NCBI GenBank assembly: GCA_020736575.1
Contig: JAGPYM010000017.1
Location: forward strand, 186,001-250,000
Length of the DNA stretch: 64,000 nt
DNA from: Thelonectria olida
Lineage: Eukaryota; Ascomycota; Sordariomycetes; Hypocreales; Nectriaceae
Direction of reading: 5' to 3'
A program made the position numbers and the translations under genes. Below are positions 1 through 13,400 of this stretch, in pieces. The notes under the pieces are model-generated. The model saw only the letters and a program-made list of their open reading frames with translations, ran no database searches and was not told the origin of the DNA. How positions within the stretch are numbered: the stretch's first letter is position 1; every line of letters starts with the position of its first letter.

Positions 1-2127
1 TGAAAGATGAGTGCTTGATCGGGGACACCAGCCATCACCTGTCCCGGAGTCGCCAGCGCAACTATATCCCGAACGTGAGAGCTGCTCAGTACCAACTGCC
101 GATAGTCGTTGATGATGGCCGTGTTGCGACTCGGTTCCTCAAACGCAATCCATACCGGCACGAGACTTGTACGATCTGCGCCATGCTGTTGCCCAAGTGG
201 GTGTTGCAAATATTCGCCTCGAGCTTCGATCGTTTTATCTTGCGAAAGGTTACATGGAGTTCCGCCAAGGTTTCTCTGCGAATCGACTCTGGACGGTGGT
301 GATGGTTGGTTCTTGGATGCATCTTCGGGGAAGAAACTAAATCCTTGCTCCCCAGTGTTCATCAATGCTTCAGCATCGAAGTCTTGGGCTGCTGGGAAGT
401 CTTCGTCCATTGGGTCCGAGTCAAACTCGAGCCGAACATGTGTTAGGCCCTTCAACTCACCACTGCTTCCCCTCCACGACGATGAGGCAGCTTTCGCATC
501 AAAAATCGACCGCTCTTGCACCGACAACAATTTGAGAAACTGCACAAGCTTAGCAATCAATGGCCCTGACGATCGTCGAGGAATATGGGTGAGTGTCAGT
601 GACGTTAGGCGGGGATTCATATCTGGAACAAAGGCTTGGGGATACAATTGCTCAGAGCGTGGCAGAATTGAGGTTTCAGCGATATATAATCGATTCATTG
701 CAGACACCCCTTCCATTTCCAACGCAGGAATCTGAGTGACAAAGGAGTGGTGCAACCTAAGGACGCGGAGATTTGAGGAGAAGACAGGCCGCACAAAATG
801 GGCCGCGTTGAGAATGCCGTACAATTTAGCCCCCTTTGGCCATAATTCTGACTGGCGTGATGTGAGCTTGATCAGCTGCATGTTATCACAGGCTAGGTCC
901 TCAAGGTGCCCACCCGAGTTTCTTAGGAACGACTCGACCCCCAAAGCGGTGATTAAGGTGTTGGACAGTCTGAGGTGGGTGATGCCCGTAGACGTTCGAA
1001 TGCGTTCGTCCGACAGATCGGGGTCTTGGCCTGAGAATTCTCGGAGGATGCCATCCAAAGAGTCTGTTCGAATAGCTTGCTGGCCATCGGACCGGAGAGG
1101 CGACTCCAGTGGCAATTCTGGGGAGCTGCGATACACAGGGGCGTCGACGAGGTATCGTTCGGGATGCGAAAAGGATCCGCTCCACTCAGATTCTCTAATA
1201 TAAATGAACGGCCCATACGAGTCGCACGCTGTGCCGGGGAATATTGGCTTTCCCTCAGTGAGAAAATGAGCATCGGACAAGAGAGTATCAGGGTTGAAGC
1301 ATGCTCGTATAATGGATGGGACTAAATCATCGCTTATCTTATTGCCACTTATGTCTAAACTCCAGAGCTGGGTTCTGAAATGGCGGATGAAGACGCCTAG
1401 CTTGCTATTCAGAAGCTCATGGTTGCGAATCTTGAGGATCCGGAGGTTTGAGAGGGTGTTAAGTTGAAGAATCGGGTCAATGTTTCCGGGAATGCTAGAC
1501 GCGTCAAGATAGACCAGGTGCTTCGTACCTGAACGGAGGAACAAGTTGATGGGTAAGGGATGAGGGCAGTTGGCAAGACTCAAAAGCAGAAGCTTATTCT
1601 GTTTTTCGATTTCGGGAAGAACGATACTTGGATCCAAATCGATATGGCCATCCAGGATGAGGCAGCTGGTGTCTGGGAGGAGTGCCAGCGCCTGTTGGAA
1701 GCATGTACTTAGACTCCGTTCTTGATTGCGTAGAGTATAGTGCTCTGGAGTGAAATAGAACGATTCCTTGCTAATTTCACGGCCGTCGAGAACGCGAGCT
1801 AAGGCCTTGGAACTTGGGGAGGTGCGTGGCAGCTGATGAAAGACAAAGTCGACCAACCAACCCAAGTCTATGAATCCATGTTTGCTCATTGTCAGAGAGA
1901 ACCAAACCAATCAGGTCCATATGGCTAAACTCACCGTCTCCAGACTGTAGACCTGCCCGTCGCACCGTGCGAAAGACATTCCCCCAAATACGGGGTGCAA
2001 AGACTTGCCAAAATTGTCTGTTAACTTGACAGAGAGTAGGATATTCATTCGGCGGCAAATAAGGAGCCACAAGGGGAAGCCAGTCCGGCCGAGTCGTGGC
2101 TTCTTGATACGAGGGGAGTGCCTCCAT
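1..2127 (-). CDS. F-box / leucine-rich repeat protein, C-terminus cut by window edge
   Basis: Likely substrate-recognition subunit of an SCF ubiquitin ligase, or at least an F-box-like protein. Exon 1 is 2127-1935 and exon 2 runs from 1867 off the left edge; the 67-base intron (1868-1934) has a GTGAGT donor and TTCATAG acceptor, and removing it joins the frame as LQSGD/DLGWLVDF. About 686 codons are visible with no stop. Residues about 14-60 (DWLPLVAPYLPPNEYPTLCQ, then VNRQFWQVFAPRIW) have the F-box-like helix pattern. Downstream there are leucine-rich segments, for example one around LSNLRILKIRNHELLNS and another with LWSLDISGNKISDDLVPSII. No ATG upstream extends the frame meaningfully, so 2127 is taken as the start. 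The target protein is unknown. F-box assignment is moderate; the gene model is firm up to the edge. Confidence 0.75.
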
Positions 2128-5100
2128 TGTTCAGGCGAGGTTACTGTTAGATGACGCTCGCCTTAGCTCCGATTCACAATGATCCAAGATGAGAAAACTC
2201 CGGGGTGCTACCGACACAAGGGCAAACCTGAAGGGAGGTGAGTGTTTGTAAGCTCTAGGTCGCAAAAGACCGCTATCTGTCGAGCGGAAGTGGTGGGGCG
2301 GTTTGGTCTGGACCAGTTGAAGGCGGTGGATTCATGGATTCCAGGGGAAACAGTCTGCGAAGGCTTGAGGTTGAAGCTGGATGGCGATAAGGCGATGAGG
2401 CGAAGATGGCGGAGGGGCAGAGGGGCTCGGCTGCAAGTGCGCACAGTCCCCTTTCAGACAATACGCGTTGAGATGATGGCAAAGATGACAGACTTGGCGC
2501 GAAGCAGAGACGGCAAGACGGGTCTTAGCATCGGCAAGAAGGTGGATGCTCAGGACGGATGTCAGACACTTGTGGAGGATGAGTAGAGCCAAGCAAGCCA
2601 AGGCTCTCGAAATAGCGGCTGTTGGAGTGGTCTCCTGAAGGAGGGTGTTTTCTCTGCACTCCTTGAAGAGACAATACGCGTGTTCCTCAGCTGTGGTAGG
2701 GTCCGGTAACACAAGATGGCTCGCGATGGCGGGAGTGACGTATAAGGCGTACAGCTGGAAGGCTCAAGATGGCACGAGAACCCTGAGTGTGTCGCCGTTT
2801 TGAGCGCCTGGCAGGAGGATCGACGCCAACGAGTGGAGGCGCTGGCTTTTAGCTAGAGCAAGGGAGAGCGGGAGAGGTCCGACGGTGGACGATGAGGGCT
2901 GAAGAGGGGTGTGAATGCGAGATCAAAGTCGAGCTGTCATGTTCTGTCGTGAGAAAAGTGAGATGTGACAGAGTCTAATCAAGTTGGCCAGAACAGAGGC
3001 AGGCAGAGGCACGGACGGGCTGTTGATGATGGCGTTGAGATGGCGTTACTTGGCGTTGGTGGAATGATGGAATGAGGGGATGTGGATGTTGGGCGGGGGT
3101 GAACGTTTTGGGGAGGTTGGACGTTGGGACTCGTGACTTCCGTGGTTGAGACTTGTGATGGGACGTTATTGAGGCAAGAGCGAGCCAGGAGCGCCGCCAG
3201 CAGATGGATTGGCAAGAGGCAAAAACCTCATCGGACTGCTGCCCCGATATCCGAATACCTTGGCGGGCAGCTGAGCCACAACAACTTGACATCAGCCTGA
3301 ATATTCGGATGCAGCATCTCAACTTTTAGTTGCATGCCTTTATCGGTCTCCCGCGGATGCGAGTAAAACAACTAACTAGCATCCCCGCGCAGCCAATTGT
3401 CATCCTCTTGGCAATACCGCGACCCGGATGATACGATACCGTCCACGCCGTCCTTCCCTTCGACACCGAGTTCGACCAAGCCGGCCCCGAAATTGCTCCC
3501 TTGACCTGCGTTAGCGCCCTGTCCCCTCTTGGCCATCCGGCCGAAACCCCAGGCATCGTCCCCATCAGCCGGCGGGAGAGCGGAGCAGTCTAGCGGCCGG
3601 ACACGTTCCCCGACGCCCGAAGATGCACACAGTAAGGTCCGGCAGGGAGCCAGTTGACACGGCACCCTGAAAGGCTTGCACTTCCTGAGCGCACGTCAGC
3701 CCCAGTGGAATCCTCGTTGGCGCGTACGGTGCAGCAAATGACCAGTGCTTCAAATTCTCGGAAACGCTGACAAAACACGATGGTCATGTCGTCAACCTAG
3801 TCCGTCCTTTCTTTTCCTCGCCCGGAAACTCGAAAAGGAAATCTAGTCTCTCGTCGGATAGCTTCAATAGGCGGGATATCTCAACAAAGATGAGCCAGAA
3901 TGTCTGCGCTTCATCATATTCGTATGATCATTCAGCTGACATGACGGGTACACTACCGAGGCTCTTACTACTACGGCGGTCCATTCAGAGTTGAGTGTGG
4001 CTGTTTTCAGCCGTTGAATCCATGCTAACGCAGTTCGTCCCGTCTTTCTCACTTCATCCACTTCTCAACTATAGTTATCTAACCACCAAGAATAGGGTGA
4101 ATCTTGAATGACCATTAGCCAACAGGAGCATGTGGAGCGTTGGGAGTATACGTCAGAACCGCCTGACTTCGTGGTCTTGTGGTCCTAGTCCCTGTCTATC
4201 ACTCGCATCAAAAATGCGTTCATCATTGAGGCATCCCAGATTTCTTGCATTGCGTCAACAATGGGGAACCCAGAACATCAATATCTCGGGAAAGGAACAA
4301 GAAACAACTGCCGAGAATCGATTCTTCCCATATCTCCCGGTCTCTCCTATTTGTCCCGCGTCTGGGGATCGATGTAAGTATCCATCCTGGATTTAACCTA
4401 CGATGGTACATCAGATCGCCGACAAGGATATCATTTCTCTCCTTCGCGGGGCATCCTTCAGATCCGAAACCTCCAATCTTAGGCCGACCATGATCCTTGT
4501 CTATCTTTCTTTCCTCCGACCTCTTGCATTCTTTTCTCAAGATCTACTGTATGATGAACGCCCTTCTCCGCCGCCACTTGCATGAGACTGGCCACTGAGA
4601 ATGGCCAATAAGGCTGGCTGCTCCGAGACAAACACAGACGCCGGATTGAGAAAAACCTGCAGATTCTTTCTTTTCTTCTGCGGCTCACCTGGGCCAATCT
4701 TCGTGTTCTATGCATGTCCACCTTCAGACTGGTGGCGCTCTCTGGAAGCAAGGCCTACCCCCCCCCCCCTGACTAAGTTGCATACACCCAACTACAGGCA
4801 TTCGCTACCGTTTCTTCTCTCGCTCCATGCTACATATGCCTCCGTCCACTTCGAATGCAGCAGTATGCAAGGTGAAGCTGCAACTGACAAGGAAGTGCGG
4901 CTGAGTATGAGTGGGCGGGCTGGGCTTCATTTGCGGCCGATGAATTATGATACGATACAGGTGGCGATTAGCCAATTAAGAATCGTCTTCTGAGACATTC
5001 CGACGTATTCATTCCAGGTCTCCCATTGCCTTGGGATTTCAGAAGCAAAGAGAGGCGAGGGGGAACCTTGATCGACGTCCTGGTTCGTCAGAGATCTAAG

Positions 5101-6291
5101 ACAGAGGAACAAAGACGCTCCCCTTGGCCGTTTACGCGAGGGGAGGTGCCCGAAATTGTTATTTCCTTTCCCTAAACTAGGTGGGAATTCTCCTGCACTG
5201 AAAAGGGACAGGTCCAAGGTGAACGGATTACGACTCTTGAGGTCCGAAAATTGTTCGTGTTTCTCCGCTTCCTGCTCCGAATATCATCCGGTTTCCCTAT
5301 CCCCCGCCGTCCCAAGACCCAGCCTCCCCTTCTACCGTCTGGATATAGCCAAGCTCAAGAGCCAAATAATGTGCATACTACCTATCATAGCTAGATTACA
5401 AGATTGGATACTTTCCATGCAATAATTGTACTGTTTTGATGAGTCCGCCCCTAGTGTCCCTCCCCCCTTGGCCGCGACAAGACTCCCAACAAGTCCAGCA
5501 TCAGCAATAAAGCGTACAAAGAGAAAACCAAGAAAATAAATAATAAAAGGAATAGTTGTAAAAGCCCAAAGAAGATCATAATTGATACTGTTGAAGAGGA
5601 AAAAAGGATGTCATGTCTTTTCCGTTGGTGCCCTCCATCCTTTTTTGGATATCAAAATTGCTGTTTGAGCCGGCGAATGAAGAAATGTGTTTTAAGCCGC
5701 CACCACCACCAATACTAACCCTCCCAAGAACATGAAGAATGAAGATGTGAAAACATTGTGAGAAGATATATGCAAAAAGCCAACAAACACTTGTGAAAAC
5801 ACGCCCCAAAACAAGAAACTTGGACCTTTTGAACATGTTGTTTTTCTTTTTTGTCCGACCGGGATAGCTCGCCGCCACGTAATTATTTTCGAGCTTGGTC
5901 TTGTCCGTCGTCTCGTCCAATCTCATGGCTCATGTTTCTGATGAGATGTGAGACGGCGGCGGCGAGGGGGGTTGACACTTTTTTGTTCCTTTTTCTTCTT
6001 CTGCGTCCCCTTTCTTGTTTTGTTTGTGTCACACCCCGCCTTCCGTTGGGTGTTCTTGTGCGTGAAAACAATAACGATAATTAAAAAAAGAAAAAAGAAA
6101 AACGTGTGCGTGAATGTGTCCAGATAGGAGAGGTGCATTAGACGAAAGACAGCTTGTCTGCGTGTCTCACCGGGTCTCCACTCCCCCCGACTCTCACTCA
6201 CCTCTCATTTCGAAAAAAGAGGTGAGAAGGTGAGTCAAGGGCGGGCTGCTCAAGCAAGGTACCCGTGTTAGAACGGCTCCCTTGCTTTGCT
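2128..6291. other. Gene-free stretch between the F-box gene and the zinc-finger gene
   Basis: No open frame here looks like protein or joins into one. About 2380-2540 is purine-rich on the plus strand, which fits a pyrimidine-rich 5' leader of the minus-strand F-box gene. There is a 12-base C run at 4758-4769. A/T-rich sequence near 5505-5550 and 6080-6102 probably belongs to the 3' end of the zinc-finger transcript. Confidence 0.5.
4758..4769. repeat. 12-base poly-C run
   Basis: An uninterrupted run of twelve C in non-coding DNA, prone to length error in sequencing or replication. Confidence 0.9.
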
Positions 6292-7461
6292 TCAGTACTC
6301 TGGACCCCGCTTCTCTAGCTGCTGCTTGGACTTGGGAGGTGCTCGTCGCTTCCGGCTGCGCTCCTCTTGCTCGATGATGGGCACCGCAGCGGGGATGTAC
6401 TCGACGCCGCGGTTGCGGTTGTTGGGCCGCGCGTGAAGCTTGCGGTGGTTGTTGAGGTTGTCCTGGCGGTTGAACTGGTCCTTGCCGCAGAACTCGCATG
6501 AGAAACGGTTGGGGCCTTCGCCGTGGAAACTAGATGCTTGTGTTAACTCGTGCGCTTGATTATCTAATGTGAGGCTCCTAAACACTTACGTCTGCTTGTG
6601 TCGCTTGAGGTGCTCGTTGCGTCGGAACGCCTTGTGGCAGCCGGGGTAGTCGCACTTGCACGGCGCCCTTCGGACCACGTCCACTGAGGAAGACTCAGGC
6701 TTGCTGATTGATCGCTTCCTTGGTTGGCGGATCTGAGCCCGCTGGAAATCGGACCCCCGTTGCAGGTTGTGCAACTCGGTCGTCTTGCGCTGCACCTCAT
6801 GCATCTTGCGCTGAGTTCGCAGGCGGTTGGGTGAGGTTGGGTCGTGGAGGTGGTAGGGAGACACTGAGTGGCGGCTCATGTCAAGCACATCATAGTCGTT
6901 GGGGACCTGCTGCTTGTTGGGGAAGAAGGAGATGGGACTATCGTTGGCACAGGACCACGATGAAGACGTGTCAGCAGCCTCGGACCCCGAGAGGCTCTGG
7001 GTGGGAGTCATCATGAACGACGTGTGGCCCATGGCGCCATCCGGTGAGATGGCATACATGCCAAAAGAGTTAGATGGCGTGAGAGAGCCCATTGAGCCGT
7101 TGTGAGGCATGTTCATCTCCATGTAGTCGAAGCCCACGGGCTCTCGCTTCATGGGAGTGTTTGGCAGAGTGTCAGGGTAAGGCATCTGGTCAGGCTCCGT
7201 CTTGACGACGGGGCCGAACACGAACTTGCCGCCCATTGTTGAGGGAGGGGTGAGCTCAACGCGGTGAGAGTGGCTGTGGTAGGAACCGTCAAACTCCATG
7301 GTGGCCAGCTCGTGAGGTGTTGATCGTCGAGATGTTGGAGTGAAGGGGTCGTAGGCGGACGAAGCGGACGAGAAGCTAGTAGAGGCCGAAGGACACGACA
7401 TGGGCAAGCTGAAGCTGTCTTCCGCGTCAAAGCGGAAATCCGACGACTCGAACTGCTGCAT
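6292..7461 (-). CDS. C2H2 zinc-finger transcription factor, FlbC/BrlA-like
   Basis: Probable nuclear DNA-binding regulator, 369 residues. Exon 1 is 7461-6590 and exon 2 is 6529-6292; the 60-base intron 6530-6589 has GTAAGT and ATCTAG ends and falls inside the first zinc finger. Two fingers sit at the C-terminus: finger 1 uses C270, C275, H288, H293 and finger 2 uses C302, C305, H319, H323. The first 265 residues are Ser/Pro/Met-rich and look disordered. A basic patch (RQPRKRSISKPE, about residue 245) may serve nuclear import. The tail after the fingers is also basic (SRKRRAPPKSKQQ). Two C-terminal fingers in a protein of about 350-370 residues fits FlbC, a conidiation regulator of Aspergillus, but I cannot separate it from related C2H2 proteins by eye, so no symbol is given. 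The unusually long upstream DNA fits a developmental regulator. Confidence 0.85.
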
Positions 7462-10400
7462 TGTTGAAGGAAGGTGTATAAAAATATTGAATAAGGGCCA
7501 AAGGATAAAAATGCAGAGACAGATGTGAGAGAGGGAAGAGGGAGTGTTGGGGGGTAAAAGGGAGTAATGTCTGTGGGAGAGAAAATGCTGTAATGGAGCT
7601 GTTCAAGGAAAGTGTGTGAGATAAGAATGCTCGATATCGTTCCACAAGTTGTGTAAGAGGTTCAGGCAAGAAACATTGCAAAGACGAAGGCCTGATAGAC
7701 TGGCAACTTGACGGGAATGTTTTTCAACTCCAGAGAGACGGACACCCCTTCGAAGATATACATGAGCGAGTCGGAATGAAAGTGCAGGAAGAAGCTGCCG
7801 GTGGGTCCTAAGACATCGAGCAGGTCAAACCACACGCCCTGGTCCTCGTAGATCTCTCGAATTATTGCGGTTCGAGCAGAAAAGGGACCGAGAGAGACAC
7901 ATCGATGCGTAGCCTAGTTCAAGAATGTGCAATGGGGCCTTGGGTGTATCTCGATGGATACCCGATGAGAGGCAGGTCGGGAGAGGCGTGATCCCCACAA
8001 GTGGACTAAGGTCTTGCTCGCATAGAGCTGTTTCGTACGAGCTAGTTGGAGTGTCTCTTGTTGTCTCTTGTTGTCTCGTCGTTTTGCTGACCCCTCGACG
8101 CCATTGACTCTGATCAGACGGGGCCTGTTATGATACGTGGGAACATGATCCTCAAGAATGATATCAGGTCTTTCGATATTCGCCGAATATTCGCCTTTTA
8201 AAGAGGACGAGCAGCCGTCCTTGAAGCATCCTTACACGCTAGGACCCCAGGTGCAGTTCAGGAAAGGAACAAAGAGAGCCCACGGCCCCAACAGTTATGC
8301 AGCGTTGGACTTGCACGTTAGTAGCGGCCGTTCACTGGTCTGCGGAGAGAGAACACATCTGGGGTGTAGTTGGCAGAACGGATGTCTCCGAGGGGTTGGA
8401 CCCAACAAACCCGCAAGTTTATGGCCACACCTTCTTACCGGCCAATTCTGGCGGCCCTGGACCTGTCTGCGGCCCCGATAAACCAACCGATAATGACAAC
8501 GGAGGGGAGGGGTGACGAAGACGAAGACGAGGGGGAGGGGTAGGAGGGGTGACGGGCCATCTGGTGCACCGGGGACGATGCACTCACGCCGAGCATGTGC
8601 ATAGCAGAGCGAAGAGAGGAGGCAAGGACAGCAGTGTCTACCGTACCTTATTCGTAGATCGGGTCCCTGCAGCATCTGCATGAACCGGACCCCAAGGGGT
8701 GGTCTCCTAGCATCTGGCGCGACGCAGCTCAACCAGCCCTCCTCCGCTTTTCCTCATGTCTCTTCGTGCACACACTTTTGTGTATTCTTTCTTTCCTTTT
8801 TGTCTCTTGTTGGAAAAAGCAAAGCATTCGGACCTCTGTTACTCACTAATAGAACGAGTCTCTCGGGCGTGGGTGTCGGGTCGTCCCAGGCCCTGCTAGC
8901 TTTTCGCCCCCAGCTGTAATGGACGACCTCGACGGGAAGGGGCCCCCGAGGAATGGGCCAGACCTTGGAATGAGATCGGGCCAATCTCTCCGCTTGAGAG
9001 TGAGACAGGTTGAGGGGATCTGAGAGCTGCCGTGATTATGTATTTGCGTGTGTGTGCTGAAAGATGGAAGCGAAGAGATGAGAGAGAGAAAGAACGTGAA
9101 GAGCGCGTAAGAGGTATGCGCGCTCGCGTTGAGTCGTGTAAAGACTATTTCCCATGCTTGTTTCCCTTCAATTTGCAATAATGTTCCTCCCTCTCCAGTA
9201 GAGAAACAAGCCTCTCAAACCGCTGGAAGGGCGAGGTGAAATTAATGGTGGGAAGGGCGAAAGACAACTCACTTGCTCTGCCTCGCCCTCTTCAGGTGAA
9301 GATGTGGATCGGTCTTCTGCGTTTGGATGCATTAACAAGGGGCTCATCAGGGTAGTTTGGGACGGATAGGTGCATATCGAAATGCTGCTCGAAAGGGGAA
9401 AAGATGGTGGTATTCCCGTTGGAGTTCCTTGTGTGGCGGTTGCAATAAACGGTTGTTGCGATCCCAGGAAACCCAAACGCTGCCCTGTGCAATGCCTGTC
9501 TTGTGATGTCATCTCATCCTGGCCCCTGGGTTTGCTCCGCGTAGCCGTCCTATCCCTAGAACACGCGGGACATGGGTGTCGTTGATCATGGCCATCTTTC
9601 AGCCGGCAAAGGCAGCAAGTTGAGCTTCCTACGACACCCAGTCAGTTCGCTTAGCAGCAACAATAACAACAACAAGACGGAGCGTGGCAACACCAAACAT
9701 AGCAGCACCACTCACACTAACACTAGGAAAAAAGAGACGGCGGGCTGTTGCGGACATGGGGTCGTGGACGCCGGCACATACGTACGGAGTACCGGGGGGC
9801 TGGATGTGCTGGATGTGGAGATGGCAATGAACCCGAGCTAATAGGAGGAGCAATATCCGCACTACACCCAATTTCACGGCCGAGATGCTACTTTGGATTG
9901 ACGTGTGAGCGAGCGTTGTCCTGCTTCAGAGCCTCTCAAAGGTGCGTACGCTCTTTGTGTTACAGGATCGCCGCTTTGTCGGTGTCTTTGTGCTGGGTTT
10001 TCAGCTGATATGATGCATCATATCGTACAGTCGAGACCGAGTGTCCGGTGATTTGGGTCAGGACTCGGTCATGTTTGTGATCTATCATTCTGGCCAACGC
10101 AGCATCCTAGTGAGCGGCTGTTACGCCTCCCGGTGCTAGATCCAGCCGGTGGCAAGTCTGTCGACCAGGAGTTAACGGAGCTGAGATGAGATAGGACCTA
10201 TTGTCTACGTGTGCCGTGAGTGAAGTCGTGTCTGTGGGTGCCATTGTGGATGAGAGCGTGTCTTCTCCTCGCCGCGGCGGCGGAGGCGGCGTCGTCGCGT
10301 CGCCTAAGCTGCCTCTGCCCAGAGTCGTTCCTCCTCCCTCGCAGGCCAGACCACATGAAGCCAACAGGCGAGGCCGAAGAGCAGGACAAAAGGGCTTTGG

Positions 10401-13400
10401 GGATGGGGCCTGGTCTGCATGGGCGAGGCAGGATGGATGGGGGAGACGAAACTACGCCCTACGCAACCCAGTGCCAAGAGCCGATTGACAAGTGCTCATA
10501 GCCGAGGAATCCGCGGCAAGCAAATGCCCAGCCCTGGCTGAGGATGGATACAGAAGGGGCAGGGTCTCCGTCGTATGGAGAGTTCGCTGAGACTGAACAG
10601 GGCGTTGCAAAGCCTCATCATTTCGATGGTGGCAATATCGTCAATTGGTTTCGGATGCTCCTCTCCCATTCCTCGATTCCTTCCGAGGCGTCGATCGGTT
10701 TCCCGGGGCAGCAACAAAGGGCTGTTCGCAATATTCGTAATTCCCTCTTCTCGGAACCAAGGGCAGCCAGAACGAGGGTCCAAACGAGAGCTTTCTTGAC
10801 GTCAGACCCTACTGCACGCGAGCTGCTTTGCCCCCTGTCAAAAGCTAAGGCAAGGCTCTAGGTTTGGCAGAAACGCGGCAGCAATTAGACAAGGCTTTGG
10901 TATCGTGGGGTTGTGAGTCGTGGGACTAGAGTCGCGACAAAGAACGCCAGGCCCAGTCCCGGAAGATCTATCTGGGGACCGCCGTGGATCTTGGGTAGTT
11001 CCCACGAAGCGGAGCAAGGACCTGGACAGGGGACAGGTCTGCCTCTCTCCTGTAGTGGTTATCTTGTTGCGTCCAACATGCGGGGCATGGCTTGCACACC
11101 CCTCCTCTTTGAGGAGGACTGACTGATGAGACATCCATGCATCTGGAACAAGACAATAAGGAGGTCGACAACTGTGTAACTGAGGCGCACCAGCTGGAGG
11201 AGCGTGCGTGCCCCGTCAGTGGCAGTGAAAGAAAAAGACGTTGTTGGTTTGGGTTTGCTTTGTTGGTGGCTTGCAGTTAGTAAGAATCGAGATTAATGGC
11301 TTTTTTCCGTGAATAGATGCAACAATAGGATGACCACGGGCCATGAGGAGGCCCGGCCTCATCGAGGTCATTGGCGTCGGAAGCCAAAGAAACGTCAATG
11401 GCGGCTCACTGGTAATGCCGCTGCCATGTTTGCCTCGAGGGACATGGATAGGTCCCGAGCCAAGCTCGTAGTCTACCCCGTCTCCCTACAGTAAGTGATA
11501 ACTATGGCCATTATTCGCTGAATCTCTCTTCTTCCCAGGAGACTTAATTGCCCGTAGTCCGCTGTCCGTGGAGGCTCTTGGCGGAGTCCACCTCAACTTG
11601 AGTCTCTTGACGGACAACTGACACTATTTTTCGCATCCACAAACCCTAGTCCACTTCTTGCCCTTGGAGCCCGCCGCCAGCTCAAAGCCTTCTTTCGGCC
11701 GTTTCTCCCCGGCTCGTCTGGATCTGAATACATTCGTCATCACATAGTTCCAGGACCTCCAAGTACCTAGCTCAACCACTCTTGGATGAAATACTCCTTC
11801 TCCGGAGAGAAGGCATCTCTCTGCCCTGCTCACACAGTCCGGACGAGAAGCTCCTTCGTTGGTCAAACCTCCGGCGGGCACAATGATCAACATGAGCTTC
11901 ATGTATGCAGGTCAGTCGCCGAATGAAGGCCTGCATAATAAATGTCTCGTATGTCACGGGTCAACGTTCGTTTCTGCCCTCTGCTATCCGCTCCAACGCC
12001 TCTCGCTTTGCTTCTTCCGCCCTGGCTATCAAGCAACATCACCGCCGCGTCGACTTCACTCATCCTGTCTTCTCTCCCTTCTCTTCGGGTGCATGCACGC
12101 ATGGCCGCGACTGGTCCTTCTTCTTCTCCTCTCTATTGTGATTCATCACTATTTTTTTTTCCTGCAAGATTTCGGAAGACATGGGCTCAGTTGAGAAGGC
12201 CGCGTCGGCCCGCAAAAATGATCTATCATATTCGCTAACACCAACACCACAACCCATCCGTCCATCCCAAGTTGAGGCATCTAATCAGAAAATGTGTCAA
12301 GTTCCGCGCGCCATCCAAGCCCAGACTTGCTTCCGCTCAGCTCTCAATGGCCCGCGCTAGCTTGATGGCCAGGGGCTTCGTCCGATCATGAGCATCGCCC
12401 ATCTCATCTCATCTCGCGGTTCCTCCTCGATAGAGCGCTCCACGGGTTCAGTCCAAGATCGCCAGCCGACCGGGGGGCGGCTTGACTGGAGACTTTCTTC
12501 AGGGTGCCGTGGTGATGAATACCTTTAATCTCATTTTGAGTCGGATTGAGCCTTGTGTGAACACAAAACAGTGTCGTTCATCCCTCGCCAGTTCGCCCAC
12601 CGATCCAAAACTATTGCTTTCCAATTGACTCCCTTCAAGTTGTTTGATCTTGCCCTTTCCCTCTTCACCTTGTTATTCTCCCTCGTCAAAATACTTATTT
12701 TCCACCCTCTACTTCGCTCTCCTCCTCCCTCCCTCTATCGCTTTTCCTCTCTTGCAAACCCACCCTTCTACATCTCAATGTCGATGCTGGCATCTGCGCC
12801 AACTCCCTACTGGGCTGGGCGATGGCTTCGGCTATAGCTTCAGCTCCAGAGAAGACCGCAGAGAACCCTCCCGGTACATAACCCATTTCGAACCTTAGTC
12901 GCCACCTTTCAGCGTCGATTCTCAACCTACCAGCCCTTTCGTTCCCCGAGGCGTGTGTCAGTGCGGCCTGGTCTTCCGCAGCGATCCAGCCGAGGTTCGA
13001 GACGCACTCATCACCGCGGCCTTGCAGCACTGGTGATGTTAGTTTGAAGTTGAGATTTATGAGATATGACGGATTTCCATTTCTCTCTCCCTCTCGTCGT
13101 CCAACATGGATTGCCGCCGGCAAAACTGGTGTCGTCCTCTCCACCATACTCAGGTATCTGGGCTGGGATGGCTTCTTGGGTCCGGATTTTAGAATTGAAA
13201 TGTTGGACTCGGGGCTACCTTGTCCCCCGGCCCACGGCAGCTCCCGTATGCCTCCGTTTTGCGCCACCGTAGCTACTGCTAGCAGGGAGGCTAGCTTCCT
13301 CGGTATGGGCTCGTCGGGTTCGTCGATCCACTTGAGCTTCTGGTCCCACGGCCGAGCCCCTGTTCCATCATACCGTCCGTGGTTGTTCAGTGTGCTTGCG

